Shown here: piece after piece, positions 21,625 through 33,381 of the stretch
Layout of the letters: each line of letters starts with the position of its first letter
How positions within the stretch are numbered: the first letter of the stretch is position 1
Source: Isoetes taiwanensis
Taxonomy: Eukaryota > Streptophyta > Lycopodiopsida > Isoetales > Isoetaceae
Reading direction: 5' to 3'
Assembly (NCBI GenBank): GCA_021234155.1
Contig: JAJEKV010000027.1
Location: 4,834,623 to 4,898,622, forward strand
Length of the DNA stretch: 64,000 nucleotides
Program-made: the position numbers and the translations under genes
Notes under the pieces: generated by a model
The model's input: the letters and a program-made list of their open reading frames with translations, nothing else
Told to the model about the DNA's origin: nothing
The model's database searches: none

Positions 21625-22617
21625 TAGAGCCCGGCCCTTTATACCTGAGTGGAAGTATGGGGCCCAAGAGTATCACTTGCTACTTGGAATGACTTGGAGC
21701 AGTTCGTAAAAGCCTTCTTAGTACGAGCACTAGGGGTGAAGTCCACAGCCCCATATCAAATTCTACACAAGTAGAGACAGATTCTTGCCTCTTCAGAGGG
21801 TGGCCCTTGATCGCCACATTGTCTATTTTCGTAAGGTGGTCAATATGAACAATGCCCGCCTCCCTAAACTAGCTTATATCATGGCAATGGGGCGCAGCCA
21901 AAGGCCCCGGGAGGGAAAAGAGAGCTCAATGGTTGGCTAGATGGAATGTGCGAGAGCACAGTGCATACATGTGCAAACAGAGGCAAATCGCCATAGCTTG
22001 AGGCAATATCTTGATGCTTGCTTCCTCAAAGAAGCTTTGGGATGCCAATGCCCTTAAACATGTCAAGACAAAGACACTACCAAATACCACATAAATCCCA
22101 CATTGAACGAGGCCCGCAATGCTACCTGCGGCATCTACTTGCCCATGAAAAGGCGCACTCATTGCCTCCATTCGCGACAGGGGGCACATCATCCGCCCCA
22201 TTGAGACGACGGCAGATGGATTGGTGAGCCACGCCAGACATCTCCATCAATGCCGCCAAATGGGAGTCATTGAGGATGAATCTCATACCCTTCAAAGTTG
22301 CCCAAAGATATGATTCGGACGCTTATGCCGAAGTTGGTCGCCCGGCCACCGCTACATGTGACATTGAGCACAAAGATCCGTCGGCGGTCTTTGGGATCAT
22401 ACCTTCGAGGTTATGGACATGCGAGATCATCTATGTCCTCGCACACACTTGACATGTATATATACATTGATGTATACTTGTAGACAGCTTTGATAAAGAT
22501 TCTTATTATCGCCACGGTTTTTCCTCAAAACCCTTCTGGCGTGGGTTTTTAACCCTGACAAGAATAAGTTTGTCAAGCTCCTCATGGGTCCCATAGGCCG
22601 ATTGGCCTCAGTGGACG

Positions 22618-22710
22618 ATAAAAAAAAAAAAATTATTCTTATTCTTATTCTTATTCATATATTATACATTTTTTTTTAATTTTTTTTTTTGGGGGGGAGG
22701 GGGGGATATG
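22618..22710. repeat. A-run, ATTCTT repeat and T/G homopolymer block
   Basis: An A-run at 22620-22632 is followed by four ATTCTT-like units (3' tail of LINE C), then T-runs and a G-rich run near 22690-22706. The latter part may be assembly-sensitive. Confidence 0.8.
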
Positions 22711-23229
22711 TGTCAATAGTGGACCGTTTAGGATTAAATTGAATTGAATCGAATGGATTGAACCGTTGTGAAGGAAACATTTTTTTTTTCCAACATGGCC
22801 AAAAAACTCTTAGTATGAGGTAATGCATATACCTTTTACGAGGTAATGCATATACCCTTCTTAGGGAAAATTTAGTACATATAGCCCATGAATTCTTCAC
22901 ATGAAATGGGTCTATCTATAAGTAATATGAATTCTTCAAATATCGACTTATCTTTACCCACTTTATTCATTGGTTGAGATTGAGACAAACACTTTGTTTT
23001 GAGCCAATAGTGTTAGAGTAGAATTGAATTGAATTGAATGACTTGTGTTTAGAAAAAATGATCCACGTTGTCCACTATTGGACCATGGTTCAATGTTGAT
23101 AACCAGCATCTCAGCAAATCTTCATTATGATGCTTGTAGTGGACAACTTTTATAAGGAATCAAAGTAAACAAGTGTTTTTTGCAATGGACAACTTTTGCA
23201 CGTATCTAGAGAGAAAGTAAGTGATGTCT
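22711..23229. other. AT-rich spacer
   Basis: Short internal duplications are present, for example GAGGTAATGCATATACC at two places near 22816 and 22840, and AATTGAATTGAAT runs. No coding or RNA gene seen. Confidence 0.4.
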
Positions 23230-23230
23230 G

Positions 23231-23331
23231 TGTTATATTTTAGGACACTATGTTATATTTTAGGACACGTGAACCACAACGTGTTATATTTTAGGACACT
23301 ATGTTATATTTTAGGACACGTGAACCACAAC
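23231..23331. repeat. two-copy tandem repeat, about 50-bp unit
   Basis: Two copies (about 23231-23281 and 23282-23331) of a unit that itself holds two GTTATATTTTAGGACAC subunits, followed by GTGAACCACAAC. Confidence 0.9.
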
Positions 23332-23440
23332 GATAAGATAAGATAAGATAAGATAGAAATTTTAGCGTCCGCGAAAACCCAATCGGGTTCGAGTTATGGA
23401 CCCAATACAAAATAGAAGCTTCTAACAGAAGTATGTATAA
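23330..23440 (-). mobile_element. 3' tail of a dispersed non-LTR element with (TTATC)n
   Basis: Starts with GATAAG pentamer repeats. It continues with GCGAAAACCCAATCGGGTT and GACCCAATACA, matching the tail at 15790-15860 on the same strand orientation (minus as element). It ends about 20-50 bp before the P450 start codon, so insertion has replaced or displaced the native promoter-proximal sequence. Confidence 0.65.
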
Positions 23441-23456
23441 ATAGAAAGGAAAGGGA

Positions 23457-25046
23457 ATGGCAAAAGCAGTAGATATGGATCTGAGCGTGGGCATTTTTTT
23501 TGCCTTGGTGTTGATTGCGTTGTTAAGATTGAGGAGAAAATGGGGAGCACCAACTCCTCCGGCTTTGCCGATGATTGCCTACGTTGAGTTGATAAGATCC
23601 AAGCTTCAGTATAAGACACTAGCAGATCTATCAGTCCGCTATGGCCCGCTTTTTTCCATGCGTCTTGGCTCCACAAAATGGATCGTGGTGTCAAATTCCG
23701 AAATGGCTACCGAGATTCTAAAAACCCACGATGCCACATTTTCTTTCAAACCCAAATTCACCACCGTGTCCAAAATGTTTTACGGTGGCCGGGATCTGGC
23801 ATTTACCCAATATGAGTATGCAAGCAAAGAAATTTTCAAATCCCACTTGAAGGATTTTCACATGGAATAAAATTTAAATATCCGGCGAAGAGCTGGACTT
23901 GACAATCCAAAAAAATATCCTTTTCCGAAAGAGTTTTGCCCGTCAGAGCCAATTGATCTAAACTTTAAATTGTCAAATCTGGCCACCAATATGGTGACGA
24001 GAATGGCCATAAGCAAGAAATATTTTGGGCCGAGCAAGGAGGCAGATTCTGATGTTTTTATTGAGCTTGTCCATGAGACTTTTCGCCTCATTGCTGCCCC
24101 TAACCTTGGAGTTGGAGACTTCTTCCCTTTCCTTGCCCTTTGATCTCCAAGGCTATGTCAAAAGAGCTAAAGCTCACCATTATAATGTCAATGCTTTTCT
24201 AGACAAAATCTTGGAGGAGATGCTTCAACAGAGAAAAACAGGAAAGATCGACAATCTTATGGGAGTGCTTTTGGAGCAAGAACAAGATCATGAGGCAGTC
24301 AAGGCGGTTATAGAGGTAAGACAAACTCTTCTGTAGCTCTATTTGACATTTTTTATATCCCATGTTCAAATCCCACTTGAGGGCATTTTGAATCCCACAT
24401 TATTTGTTGAACTAGACATTTTATCCAATTCCTAACTTCTTCTTAATTTTTCTTTTCGTATTATAATGGGAGGGCTACGGCACTTGAATGGGCTCTTGCA
24501 GAGCTAATCACAAATCCACTAATGATGGAAAAGGTCCAAAACGAGTTAGACAATGTGGTGGGAAACAAAAGGCAAGTTGAAGAAGACGACATACCCAATT
24601 TGGAGTATGTGCAGGCAATTGTGAAGGAAATATTAAGACTTCATCCACCCTCATCTTTTCTTCCTCATGCATGTAATCCCGACGAGGATGGTAATGTGGG
24701 CGGCTACCGTATTCCCAAAGGCACCTATGTGTTGACAAATACTTGGCAAATAGGTCGCGACCCTAAGGCATGGGAAAATCCAAACGTTTTTAACCCTGAC
24801 AGGTTTATTGGCAACAACATAGATGTTAAAGGAAGGGACTTTGATCTTATTCCCTTTGGTTCTGGTAGAAGAATGTGTCCTGGCATGCCCTTTGGACTCT
24901 GCATGTTGCATATAATTCTAGCCCATTTGCTCCATACCTTTAATTGGTCACCTGCTGGGGAAATAGACATGAGCGATGTATTTGGCGCCTCTGTCCACCT
25001 TAAAAAACCCTTGCATGCCTTTGCTACCCCTCGATACATTTCTTAG
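23457..25046 (+). pseudogene. A-type cytochrome P450 (CYP71 clan) pseudogene
   Basis: The first block opens at ATG 23457 with a membrane anchor (VGIFFALVLIALL), then RYGPLFSMRLGSTKWIVVSN and AFTQYEYA. The usual proline-rich hinge is altered to APTPPALP. The C-helix WxxxR segment is missing, with a stop at 23868-23870. The frame resumes at NIRRAGLDN and PIDLNFKLSNLATNMVTRMA. A frameshift occurs near 24140, before FDLQGYVKRAKAHHYNVNAF. A GT donor follows VKAVIE at 24316. Exon 2 lacks an AG acceptor, and the I-helix GGxDT motif is cut by a small deletion (MGG then TALEWALAEL, frame-shifted). The C-terminal part is excellent: KEILRLHP (ExxR), FNPDRF and FGSGRRMCPG (heme Cys), with stop at 25044-25046. 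Members are ER-anchored monooxygenases; the substrate cannot be inferred. Confidence 0.88.
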
Positions 25047-26840
25047 TTTTTGGATATATGATAATGGCTAAGGCTTTTCTACCACTTATTGCATTTCTAG
25101 TTGTTTGATATATTACATCAAAATAGGGCTAAGATTTTTGCTGGATATGAAATCACTTTGTTCAGTGCTTATACTCCCGGAATCTTATTTATAAAGACAC
25201 GTACAATACTTTGCAGAAATAATAAGCAATTTTTAAAGGTAAAAGGGGTTATCAAAGAAGGATGATCTTGATTATATCGAAATGTGATTCACTGATTACT
25301 AGTGTAAGGTTGTATTGGCATATGCAAATAGACAAGGCCTAGAATTGCATCATGTATAAAAATATAAAGCTTTCTTAACGATGATCTTGAAGAAAAAATA
25401 TACATGAAGTAGGAGCTAATAAACACCATGGAATAAAATGTGTTTTGTTTTATAACATCAAGATTGCTTTGCAAATCATTTTGAGAATAAAATGTCAAAA
25501 TGGCATATATTAGATAAACAAGTAAAAATGGAATTCTAATGCAATGTCAAATTATACAGGAGACTAGAAAGACTTATCATGGCAACGTAGTATGATTTGA
25601 AGCTCATAGTTGTTCAGGTTATAAAAAGCCTGCTTGAAGCTCATATCTATTCATGTCATGAAGGTCATGCTGCTTCTTTAGGGAAGTCTCAAGTTTCTTC
25701 TTATAGGCTCCACTTTAGTTTGTCCTTCTAATAGATGGGTCATGGGGTAATGTAGGGGTGCTCTCATCTTACATGTTTGTGCTAGTTTAATTGTAGCATT
25801 GGAACATGGAATAAAGTTTCAGAATGACTTCTAATCTAATTTAACATCCATAACCTTTGTCATGAATACAATAATCTACTCTATTGGTTTCTATACAACA
25901 CTATGGCACATACTTTAAAATGGATTGATAGTGTGATTTGATGAAAAACAAGGTGCCCATGCACTACGGAACCTTGCAATGTCTACGCTCAATTACCCCA
26001 CCACCTCAAAAAAATGGTTTTGGATAATTATGTATTTATCAATTATGCTTCAATAAGATCATCTAGGTAAAATTAAACTCTTTAGCGTCATTAGTTTGCT
26101 CTAATAGAACAAACAGAATGCTGGAATATGTGATGCAAAGATAGAGATGGCCAGATTTAAGAATGCAATTCCTTCTAATAATAAATTGCTGAAGATTCAT
26201 ATGTCTAAACAACAAAGCAGTGTTTTTTCTTTTACCTACTCAATTTTTTGACATTCTAGCACTGGCTCAGCACCTTTTTTTAGCATTTTCTCGTGATGTG
26301 AAGGTTGCCTTTCATCAGTTTTGAAGGACTTCCTTCGTTCTTTTGCAGGGTCTGCAGGTCTACGCTTGAAAAGTTTTCGCAGCCAGAATTGATTACAATA
26401 TAGGGTGCTAGGGATTCAAAATGATGTTTGAAATAATTTTGAACTTGATTGCTTGACTTTAAGCATGTGTTTCATTTTGCAACAGTCATGAACTCCAAAA
26501 TTGCGGTGTGATGGTCAACTCTAACGAGGTAAATTTGCTTAAAGAAGTCATGCTTTTCGATTTCGCTTTTCGATTTCAATTAAAAAAATGTTTATTTTAT
26601 GTTTACAGTTTATGGAATGAAGTATGAATTCCATGTAAACAGAGGTTTGTGTAATGAGGGGAAGAAGCCAAGGGATTTGAAGGCTAAGGATGTTTCCGAC
26701 CGAGATTTTCTTGATGTCTTGCAATGGCCTCTTCGTAAAGAAAAGATCAACTTGAAATTTATTTAGTTCCAGTTCTCCACTCTCTTCATGATCTCCTAAA
26801 AAGGATTATTAGAAAACTAAGCCTAAGTGAAGGTTACATC
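25047..26840. other. 1.8 kb without a clear gene
   Basis: 3' flank of the P450 pseudogene. A stretch at about 26630-26765 reads NRGLCNEGKKPRDLKAKD and LDVLQWPLRKEKINLKF in one frame and may be a fragment of an unrecognised gene or element. Nothing else is recognisable. Confidence 0.4.
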
Positions 26841-26859
26841 AGGAACTCGGTGAATACCA

Positions 26860-27710
26860 CGTTGAATCACAGACACGCACTAGACACCATCGTTCTATTC
26901 ACAAAGGAGATCTTCAGACTCCATGGAATGCCAAGGGAGATTATCTCCAATAGGACCCGAACTTCATGAGCGCATTCTGGAAGGATTCTTCAACACCATT
27001 CCAGATAAAGTTGTCCATGAGCACAACATATCATCCTCAAACCGATGGGAAGACAGAGAGAACCAACAGGATATTGGAAGATATGTTGAGAAACTATGTC
27101 TGGAACAAGCAGTTGAAATGGGATGACTACATTTGGTACATCACCAAGTAGGAGTCATCTCAAATGTCACCATTTATGATCAACTATGGTTACCAATGCT
27201 TGACTCTATATAACCCAGTGTTTAATGTAGAGATTTCTCAACAGATGCAAGTCGACATGCAATAGTTGATCGAAGAAGTTGGGGGATACCTGCTAGCAGC
27301 AAGAAGCTAGCAGAAGAGCATAGCCGACAAGCACAGAACAATAAGAGAGTTCCAAGTAGGAGACAATGTTTGGCTGAAGTTAAAGGTCAAACAAGTGAAG
27401 CTCCGCATCGAAAATTGCAAGAATCTTGCTCCAAGATGGGCTGGACCGTTTAAAATAATCGAAAATCCAAAGGAAGTATTAGACACCCCAACATTACTGG
27501 AAATGTCTGACGAACAACTAGAGATTGTTCTGAAAGTCCTTCTTCACAGAGCTTACAGGAGAACAAGGAGGTCACAATTTTTCCAATACCTAGTCAAGTG
27601 GAAGCATTATCTGTGGAAGACGCGACGTGGGTACTACAATCAGATCTCAAGAAGCAGTACCCACAATTCATGGAGCAATGCAAAGGGCAACTTGTTACTG
27701 AAATAGTCGA
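26860..27710 (+). pseudogene. integrase and chromodomain remnant
   Basis: Joined over several stops and frameshifts it gives ALDTIVLFTKEIFRLHGMPR, FMSAFWKDS, the integrase core YHPQTDGKTERTNRILEDML, SPFMINYGYQCLT, VGDNVWLKLKVKQVKLRI, LAPRWAGPFKI (GPF motif) and RRSQFFQYLVKWKH (chromodomain). A deletion removes the part between PFKIIE and PKEVLDTPTL. It closely matches the integrase of the minus-strand element at 56.7-57.9 kb, so both belong to the same chromovirus lineage. Confidence 0.8.
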
Positions 27711-28398
27711 CACCGAACTGATAGGTGAGTGGAAGGTAGATTAAGGTCTCCTCTCCGATGAGATGGGAGTAGATAACCATGAGAGATAAGAGATCATATA
27801 GGACCATGCATGATAGAAAAGCACCTCTAGTCTATGTCCATTACGAGGAAGAAGCCATCCTCCACGCCAAGGGTGACAAAAGGTATAGGCATTAGAAATT
27901 ATATTAGGCATGATAAGACGCTTGTCTCCACGGCCATGGTGGAAGAAGCACCCTCTTCCTATGCCAGGACACAATGCTTGCATTCATTTAGTTAATTAAA
28001 TGTAAGTAAATAGATGGTTTCCTAACAACCATCTTTATATAAAATAAACATGCTAACATAGTGTGGACCGGCAGGCCAATAGAACGAGAAAAAGGCAACG
28101 ACATCGCACTGCGTTAGGATTGGCAGCAAATAGATCTCCACAGCATGTTACAAGCAAGGGAAAGCATTTACGTGCTCCCGATTGCTTGAATCTACAGACA
28201 TATTTAAAGCAGGGCGTTAGTTAATTGTCTTGCTATAATCTTGTAAAACTTTGATACTAAAATAATGAAAACTTAATGGTTATCTTAAAGTAATTTTCGT
28301 TATTGCATGCATCAAACAAGTCCGACAGGGATCATGCAGGTTTCCAAGGTGGGAAGACACATGAGGCTGTAGACAGTATCAACTCAAGGTGGGGAGAA

Positions 28399-28862
28399 TG
28401 TGACGTTCTAGCATAACATACGGTGTGAATATGTATATTATACTACCACATCACTGGCATATAGCAACATCTACATGGCAAGCGTACAGAGTTATAGGCT
28501 GGAACATAACCATTGGAACCATTGACATATGTCTATAACCATTGCCGCATGGCAATAATCCTAAATGACCCTTTAGATGCCAACCCTAAAAGCGTCACGA
28601 TAAAAGGAGTCTGGAATCCTAGAAAGTGTCCCCTTCGGATTCCAGCCTCCAGAGCTCGCATTGCATCTGTGACAGATCCATTTCAACCTGCCAGCACCTG
28701 TAGCTGCCAAGCTTTGACCATCTCGAACTTCCCCGAGGACGTCGTCCTAGGACTGGGATCAAGCCAAGGATCTGGTATGTGATCGATCTGACATGCAATG
28801 TCGGCTTCCCGACGGGCATTGAGGTGCGTTTGCATCTTTTCATAGCTTTAGCAGTCTCCTGC
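28399..28862 (+). mobile_element. 3' LTR of the chromovirus fragment (end truncated)
   Basis: Starts with TGTGACGTTC directly after a polypurine tract. This is the same start as the LTR of the minus-strand element (TGTGACGTTCC), though the bodies differ. Colinear with 1566-1711 plus 2311-2635, and without the 599-bp insert. The 3' end is not certain, because a different element starts at about 28862. Confidence 0.75.
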
Positions 28863-29110
28863 TTTGGAGACCACACCCACGGGAGAGCTAATGAAAGGGA
28901 TAGAAGGAGGCTCAACGACCGCACCCGCCTTAATCAAGTCCTGAATGGCAGAGCGCACAAAAGAAGAGTGGTGAGCAACAAACTTGTGATTTGGTTTTGA
29001 CCAAGGTTGTGAAGGAGGGAAATTCAGCCAAGGGAGGTTGTAACCATTCTTTATTCAATCCAACACCATAGAACTATTGCAAATTGATTGCCAAAATGGG
29101 AAACTGATAT
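28862..29110 (-). pseudogene. DIRS-like reverse transcriptase N-terminal fragment
   Basis: The minus strand reads NGYNLPWLNFPPSQPWSKPN, then HHSSFVRSAIQDLIKAGAVV and FISSPVGVVSKAGD. The order NGY-P, a short linker, FV-AI-DLI-GAV and P--V-SK is the start of the RT domain as written in DIRS-type tyrosine-recombinase retroelements. No catalytic motif or recombinase is present here. Confidence 0.45.
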
Positions 29111-31520
29111 GGTTTAAGGTTAATAACTAATAATGGTGCTCGGGGGAGTGGCCTTGCATGGAACAATATTTATTGATATGATCAAGTAAGAAAGTCATCC
29201 AGTAGGTCCAAGCCTTGCTATTATCAAAGAGGGAGCTAAAAATAAACCTTGACCTTTATTTAGAAGCAAAAAGGCAAAAAAGGTATTATTACCTATAAAT
29301 AAAAGGACAACTTTGAGACGTGATATCGCCGCAACCACAACTCAGAAATCAGCGATCCTTACCTTGTTGGAAAGCCCTTGAAGTCTAGTTTCCAGATTGG
29401 GCTTGGTTGTTCATAGATTCCTTACGGTTTGAGAGTTATGCCCCGAAAGGTGCATAGGGGTCTGAGTTGACTGCACAACTAGATCTGCTTCTTCCTATGT
29501 TGATGATGTGCCTAGCCTTACCTTTTAGTATCTTCTCTTGTTCCTTGCTTGATCATATCATTAGAAGGAGTTCATGTAACATCAGTGGTTGGTGGCGAGA
29601 GAGATCTTGTCTTGCGGAGTAGCTTGACTTGGTGACATCTCTTCTAGTTGGTCCGGTTGGGTGGTAAAACGAGTACCCTGTGGTGCTTTACTTTCTAATA
29701 AGTTGATGAGTTTTGCAGGATAGTGGTGCTTTACTTTCTAATAAGTTGATGAGTTTTGCAGGATAAATAGAGCACTCGTAACAGAAACGATATCTCAAGT
29801 GACTGCTAAGGGCATGGGTGGAGGCAATAGAATTAGCATCAACATCTGGACACAAATAAAACTTCACAACAAATGTTTAAAACTTCACAACAAATGTTCA
29901 GGACCACTGATGTTAGTATCACAAGCACATTAAATTTTAGAATGACCCTAATCACAGAAAAGGATATGAAATGAAGATAATATAGGCATGGCATAAAGTG
30001 TGACATAGTGGAAGATGCGAGATTATGGGAAAATCTACAAGAGAAATCGAGAGGAGAAAATATTATTGTATTAAAAAGTGGATAAGACAAATGCAGTGTA
30101 AATAGTGTGCAAGGTATGGTGTAAAGTAATAGTAAGGGTATATGAGGGTGAAAGTTAAGTATATAAGATAGAGTTGAAGTGATTGAAATCATAAATAAAA
30201 AGGTTACAAGTGGCGTATAATGATAGGAGAAGTGGGAGCATGAGGAAGAGAAGATAGTTAAGGGTGAGGGTTGTGTTGTGATTTAAATTAGAATGTGGAG
30301 TGAATATGATGTGTAGATATATGAGGAGTGTTTAAATGGTAGATAATGGATAAGGAATGTGTAGTGGATTAGAATGTAGTGAATGGATATTGAAATGTGA
30401 TAATGTGTGGAAAATGTAGATCGAGAAGCAAACATGTGGAAGATAAGTAGGTAAACTAAAAATGCATATAATTAAAAACATGTGGAAGGTAACAAGAAAA
30501 GAAGTAGAGAATACCAAAAGGTGAATGTGAGTACAAAGAAAAAATAAACATGCGAAAAAAGAGTGGTAAAAGAAGTGCTAAATTAATTATGTGTTGTAAT
30601 AAGAAGTTGGAAATAAGATCTAAATATATAAAAGACTAGTTATGGTGCCAGCGTTGCTGGGCATATCTTAGGAACCTGTAAATAATAAGGTCGTGATGAT
30701 ATGCATCTCCAATATAATAAGGTCGTGAGGAATCTATATAGTTTGGTGGTTCATTCGCTAAAACACTGGGTTGCCTTTCTAGCATGTCCAGTTTGCACAT
30801 CCAAATTAATCATGGTTGTCCATGGTATAGCATTTCATTGAACGTATTGTGTAGACTTAAGAACACAACGATACTTAGTTAACAAAGCATTTTTCATACT
30901 AACATGGGTACATGCAGTTTACCTCTATGTGATTATCTATAGGTAATTATTTGTAGTAATTATTCTGAAAAGGCATTCCACAATGATGCTAACATGATGG
31001 TTCTTATTGAATGGCATGTTGGCAGCTAAAAGAACTCTCTTAAAATGATGTTTGCCATATGCATTGACTATACTATCTCAACCCACATACAACTTCTGCT
31101 CAATCCATATTCCATAACTGCATAATCACATATTACTACTATTAAGCAATGCACAAATATTCCATCATATTATCCTCATGTCATCTTATTGTCATGTAAG
31201 TATAGAATAACAATGAAATTTGACCAGCATATGATGCAAAAGAAATTGATTTCACAATCGGCTTTCATTTGCAATTGGCATAAGGCACAAAGCAATTTTC
31301 ACATAAGCTACACATATCAAGCACACGTTTTATGGTTTTGTAATGGAAAGAAACTCAACTTTTGTTGTTATGCTGCAATAATCTTCACAATCTATCATTT
31401 TTATAACCAACTCTAAGTACAAAATCAGTTGACTTCAATTCTTTGTATACAATCCCTTATAAATGCATGTTGTTCATGCTACGACAATAGATATATATAG
31501 TTTTCATTATCCAAGCCACC
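29111..31520. other. 2.4 kb without a recognisable gene
   Basis: AT-rich, with purine-rich stretches around 30200-30550 (plus strand). Contains the tandem repeat at 29680-29765. No coding or RNA gene was recognised. Confidence 0.45.
29680..29765. repeat. perfect two-copy tandem repeat, 43-bp unit
   Basis: Two identical copies (29680-29722 and 29723-29765) of a unit starting GTGGTGCTTTACTTTCTAAT and ending TTTTGCAGGATA. Confidence 0.92.
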
Positions 31521-31526
31521 CCCTTA

Positions 31527-33381
31527 TCAATAGGCCTTCCTTTCCTTCTTAAGCTTTTTGTTTTTCTCTTTGGCAGTTACCTTGTCATCAACGAGGAGTT
31601 TAGCATCAGCTGGGTCCATTGCTGGCCTTGTACTTGGAGCACAGTACATAACATCATATGCAAGTACGCTCCTGTCCTCTGTAGAATCAGAAAATATGAT
31701 AATTTCTTTGACATACATATAATCTAAAGCAAAATCTAGATTATCCCTCTAGGAATCAAATGCCACGGCATGCACTATGAACTTAAAAAAAAAAAGGGGG
31801 AAAAAAAGAGATAGTAATGAGCGGAACACATATTTTATATCCACTTTCTGTACTTCAGAAAAAGGAGGTACAATATGTAGCAAAATAACAAGGGGTTCCA
31901 GAAGGATTTGATATGGATGTAAAAATAACAATTTCTGAAACCATATTTTAAGACAATTGAATGGGTTGTTATAAAAAAAACATCGATTCAAGATAAAAAA
32001 TAATTACATTAGCTGACTGGGTATATTGGTTAAAGTAGTCTTATTAGGACATTGAGTTATTTTGATAGAGGTTCAAGCCCCCCTATTACATATTCTAAAA
32101 TCTTAGGCAAGGTCGTAAGGAGGTTCAATATTCCCTCAGAACCTTAGGCGAAATAGTATTTCATATTTCAAAATCGTAGACGCCTCCAATCATAAATGAC
32201 TATAAAAGAAAGAGGGGTGCTTAGAGGCCCCAGCATACGATCGGGGTCGTAGGACCGACGAATCTGACGACTGTGGTAGTCCAGGGTGCACCTCATTTAG
32301 AAAAAAACTAAGAACATACTTGTAAACTGGCAAGTCAAATGGGATTCTGAGATTGGACTCAACAAAAAGCTTATGCTTATATGACTTCTCCATAGCTGTC
32401 TCTGCATACTTTGTATATGTAACGAAAACCCAGTTAGAAAAAGGCATATCAATAAATTCAAATCATTAAAAATTTCAAAATCTGCTATTCTTGTCGTACG
32501 TGCAACAATTTTGGCTGGGAGACAAGATCAAGTATAGCTTATTTCTAAAGCTGTAAAAAAAAAAAAAAAAAAAAAAACATTCAAACGAAATCCCTGTTTA
32601 AGGGCTAGAAATTTCGGAATACCTGCATTCTCATGGCATACCAAGAGTTTAGGAATGTTAACATCTGCTGGACCCATTCTGGCCTTGTATGTATTCAGAG
32701 CATTGTACATAACATCATATGCAAGTATGCTTGTGTCCTCCTGTAGAACCAGAAAATATGATGATGTCTTTGATATACATAAAATCTAAAGCAAAACCTA
32801 CATTATCTATCTATCTATCTATCTATCTCTTGGAATCAAATGCCATAGCATGCACTATGAACTTCAGAAAAAAAAGAAAAAGAGATGGTAATGAATTGAA
32901 CACATATTTTATATCCAATTTTTGTACTTCAGAAAAAGGAGGTGCATATAGAACAAAAGTAAAACATACTTGTAAACTGAAATAGCAAGTAAAGTGGGAT
33001 TCTAAATCAGGCATAACAAAAAGCTTATGCTCATGTGACTTCTCCATGACTGTCACTGTACTGCATTGTACCTTCAAAGAAAACCCAGTTAAAAGGATGC
33101 CTATCAATAATTCAAATCATCATTAATAAATAAACATAAACCATATTGGAGCATAATGAACATGTTAAACATCATACCCTTCTCTGTTGTTTGTGGTTTG
33201 AGGTGCCTGAATTATTGTTGAGCAACAACCAAAAGATGTGACCCGTGATTCAGTACTTTCCGCATCATATAAGGTGATGGCTATGGCAGAAGGGTCTCCT
33301 AAAGCAATTACTCCTTCTGCGCACCCTCACAGAAGCACCATAGCATCCTCTATCACTTCGCCCTAAACCTCTGTTCTCTAC
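31527..33381 (-). pseudogene. unrecognised host gene, last exons, with a duplicated exon pair
   Basis: Minus-strand exon-like blocks: X 33381-33178 (EGVIALGDPSAIAITLYDAE, SRVTSFGCCSTIIQ), Y-B 33100-32970 (HPFNWVFFEGT, KSHEHKLFV), Z-B 32740-32642 (EDTSILAYDVMYNALNTYKA, GPADVNIPKLL), Y-A from about 32447 to 32320 (NWVFVTYTKYAETAMEKSYK, HKLFVESNLRIPFDLPVYK), and Z-A 31678-31527 (EDRSVLAYDVMYCAPSTRPA, DPADAKLLVDDK and a lysine-rich end). Y and Z occur twice, and so does intron sequence between them. Y-B has a frameshift and X contains a TGA. Exon edges show GTATG donors and CTACAG acceptors. I do not recognise the family. It may be the downstream part of the gene starting at 44.6 kb. Confidence 0.5.
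32005..32230 (+). mobile_element. possible tRNA-derived SINE
   Basis: Begins with a pol III A-box-like TTAGCTGACTGGG. About 50 bp later comes a B-box-like GAGGTTCAAGCCCCC, then an unrelated body containing CAAGGTCGTAAGGAGGTTCA. It lies between exons Y-A and Z-A and is absent from the equivalent interval of the B copy. Ends are not clear. Confidence 0.4.

Larger units (their letters stand above)
18390..22665 (+). mobile_element. non-LTR retrotransposon LINE C (decayed)
   Basis: Plus-strand order: ORF1 C-terminal domain (18394-18714), a 322-bp MITE (18783-19104), endonuclease pieces (19230-20160), RT pieces (20352-21624), a long degenerate tail, and a 3' end containing GGCCTCAGTGGACGATAAAA. 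A run of A and an ATTCTT-like repeat follow at 22620-22660. It is far more broken than LINE A but clearly related in the RT (YADD followed by MQRHLDA in both). Confidence 0.8.
26845..28862 (+). mobile_element. 3' end of a chromovirus with its LTR
   Basis: A decayed integrase/chromodomain segment (26860-27710) is followed by about 680 bp of untranslated sequence, a polypurine tract AAGGTGGGGAGAA (28386-28398) and the LTR starting TGTGACG at 28399. LTR similarity to the 1.57-2.63 kb remnant runs to about 28862, where a DIRS-like fragment begins. Confidence 0.8.

Noticed and set aside
30640-30720. Match between GCCAGCGTTGCTGGGCAT here and GTCCAGCGTTGCTGAGCAT near 10475
   Set aside because: Only about 20-40 bp of similarity with no further context; too weak to call a shared repeat.
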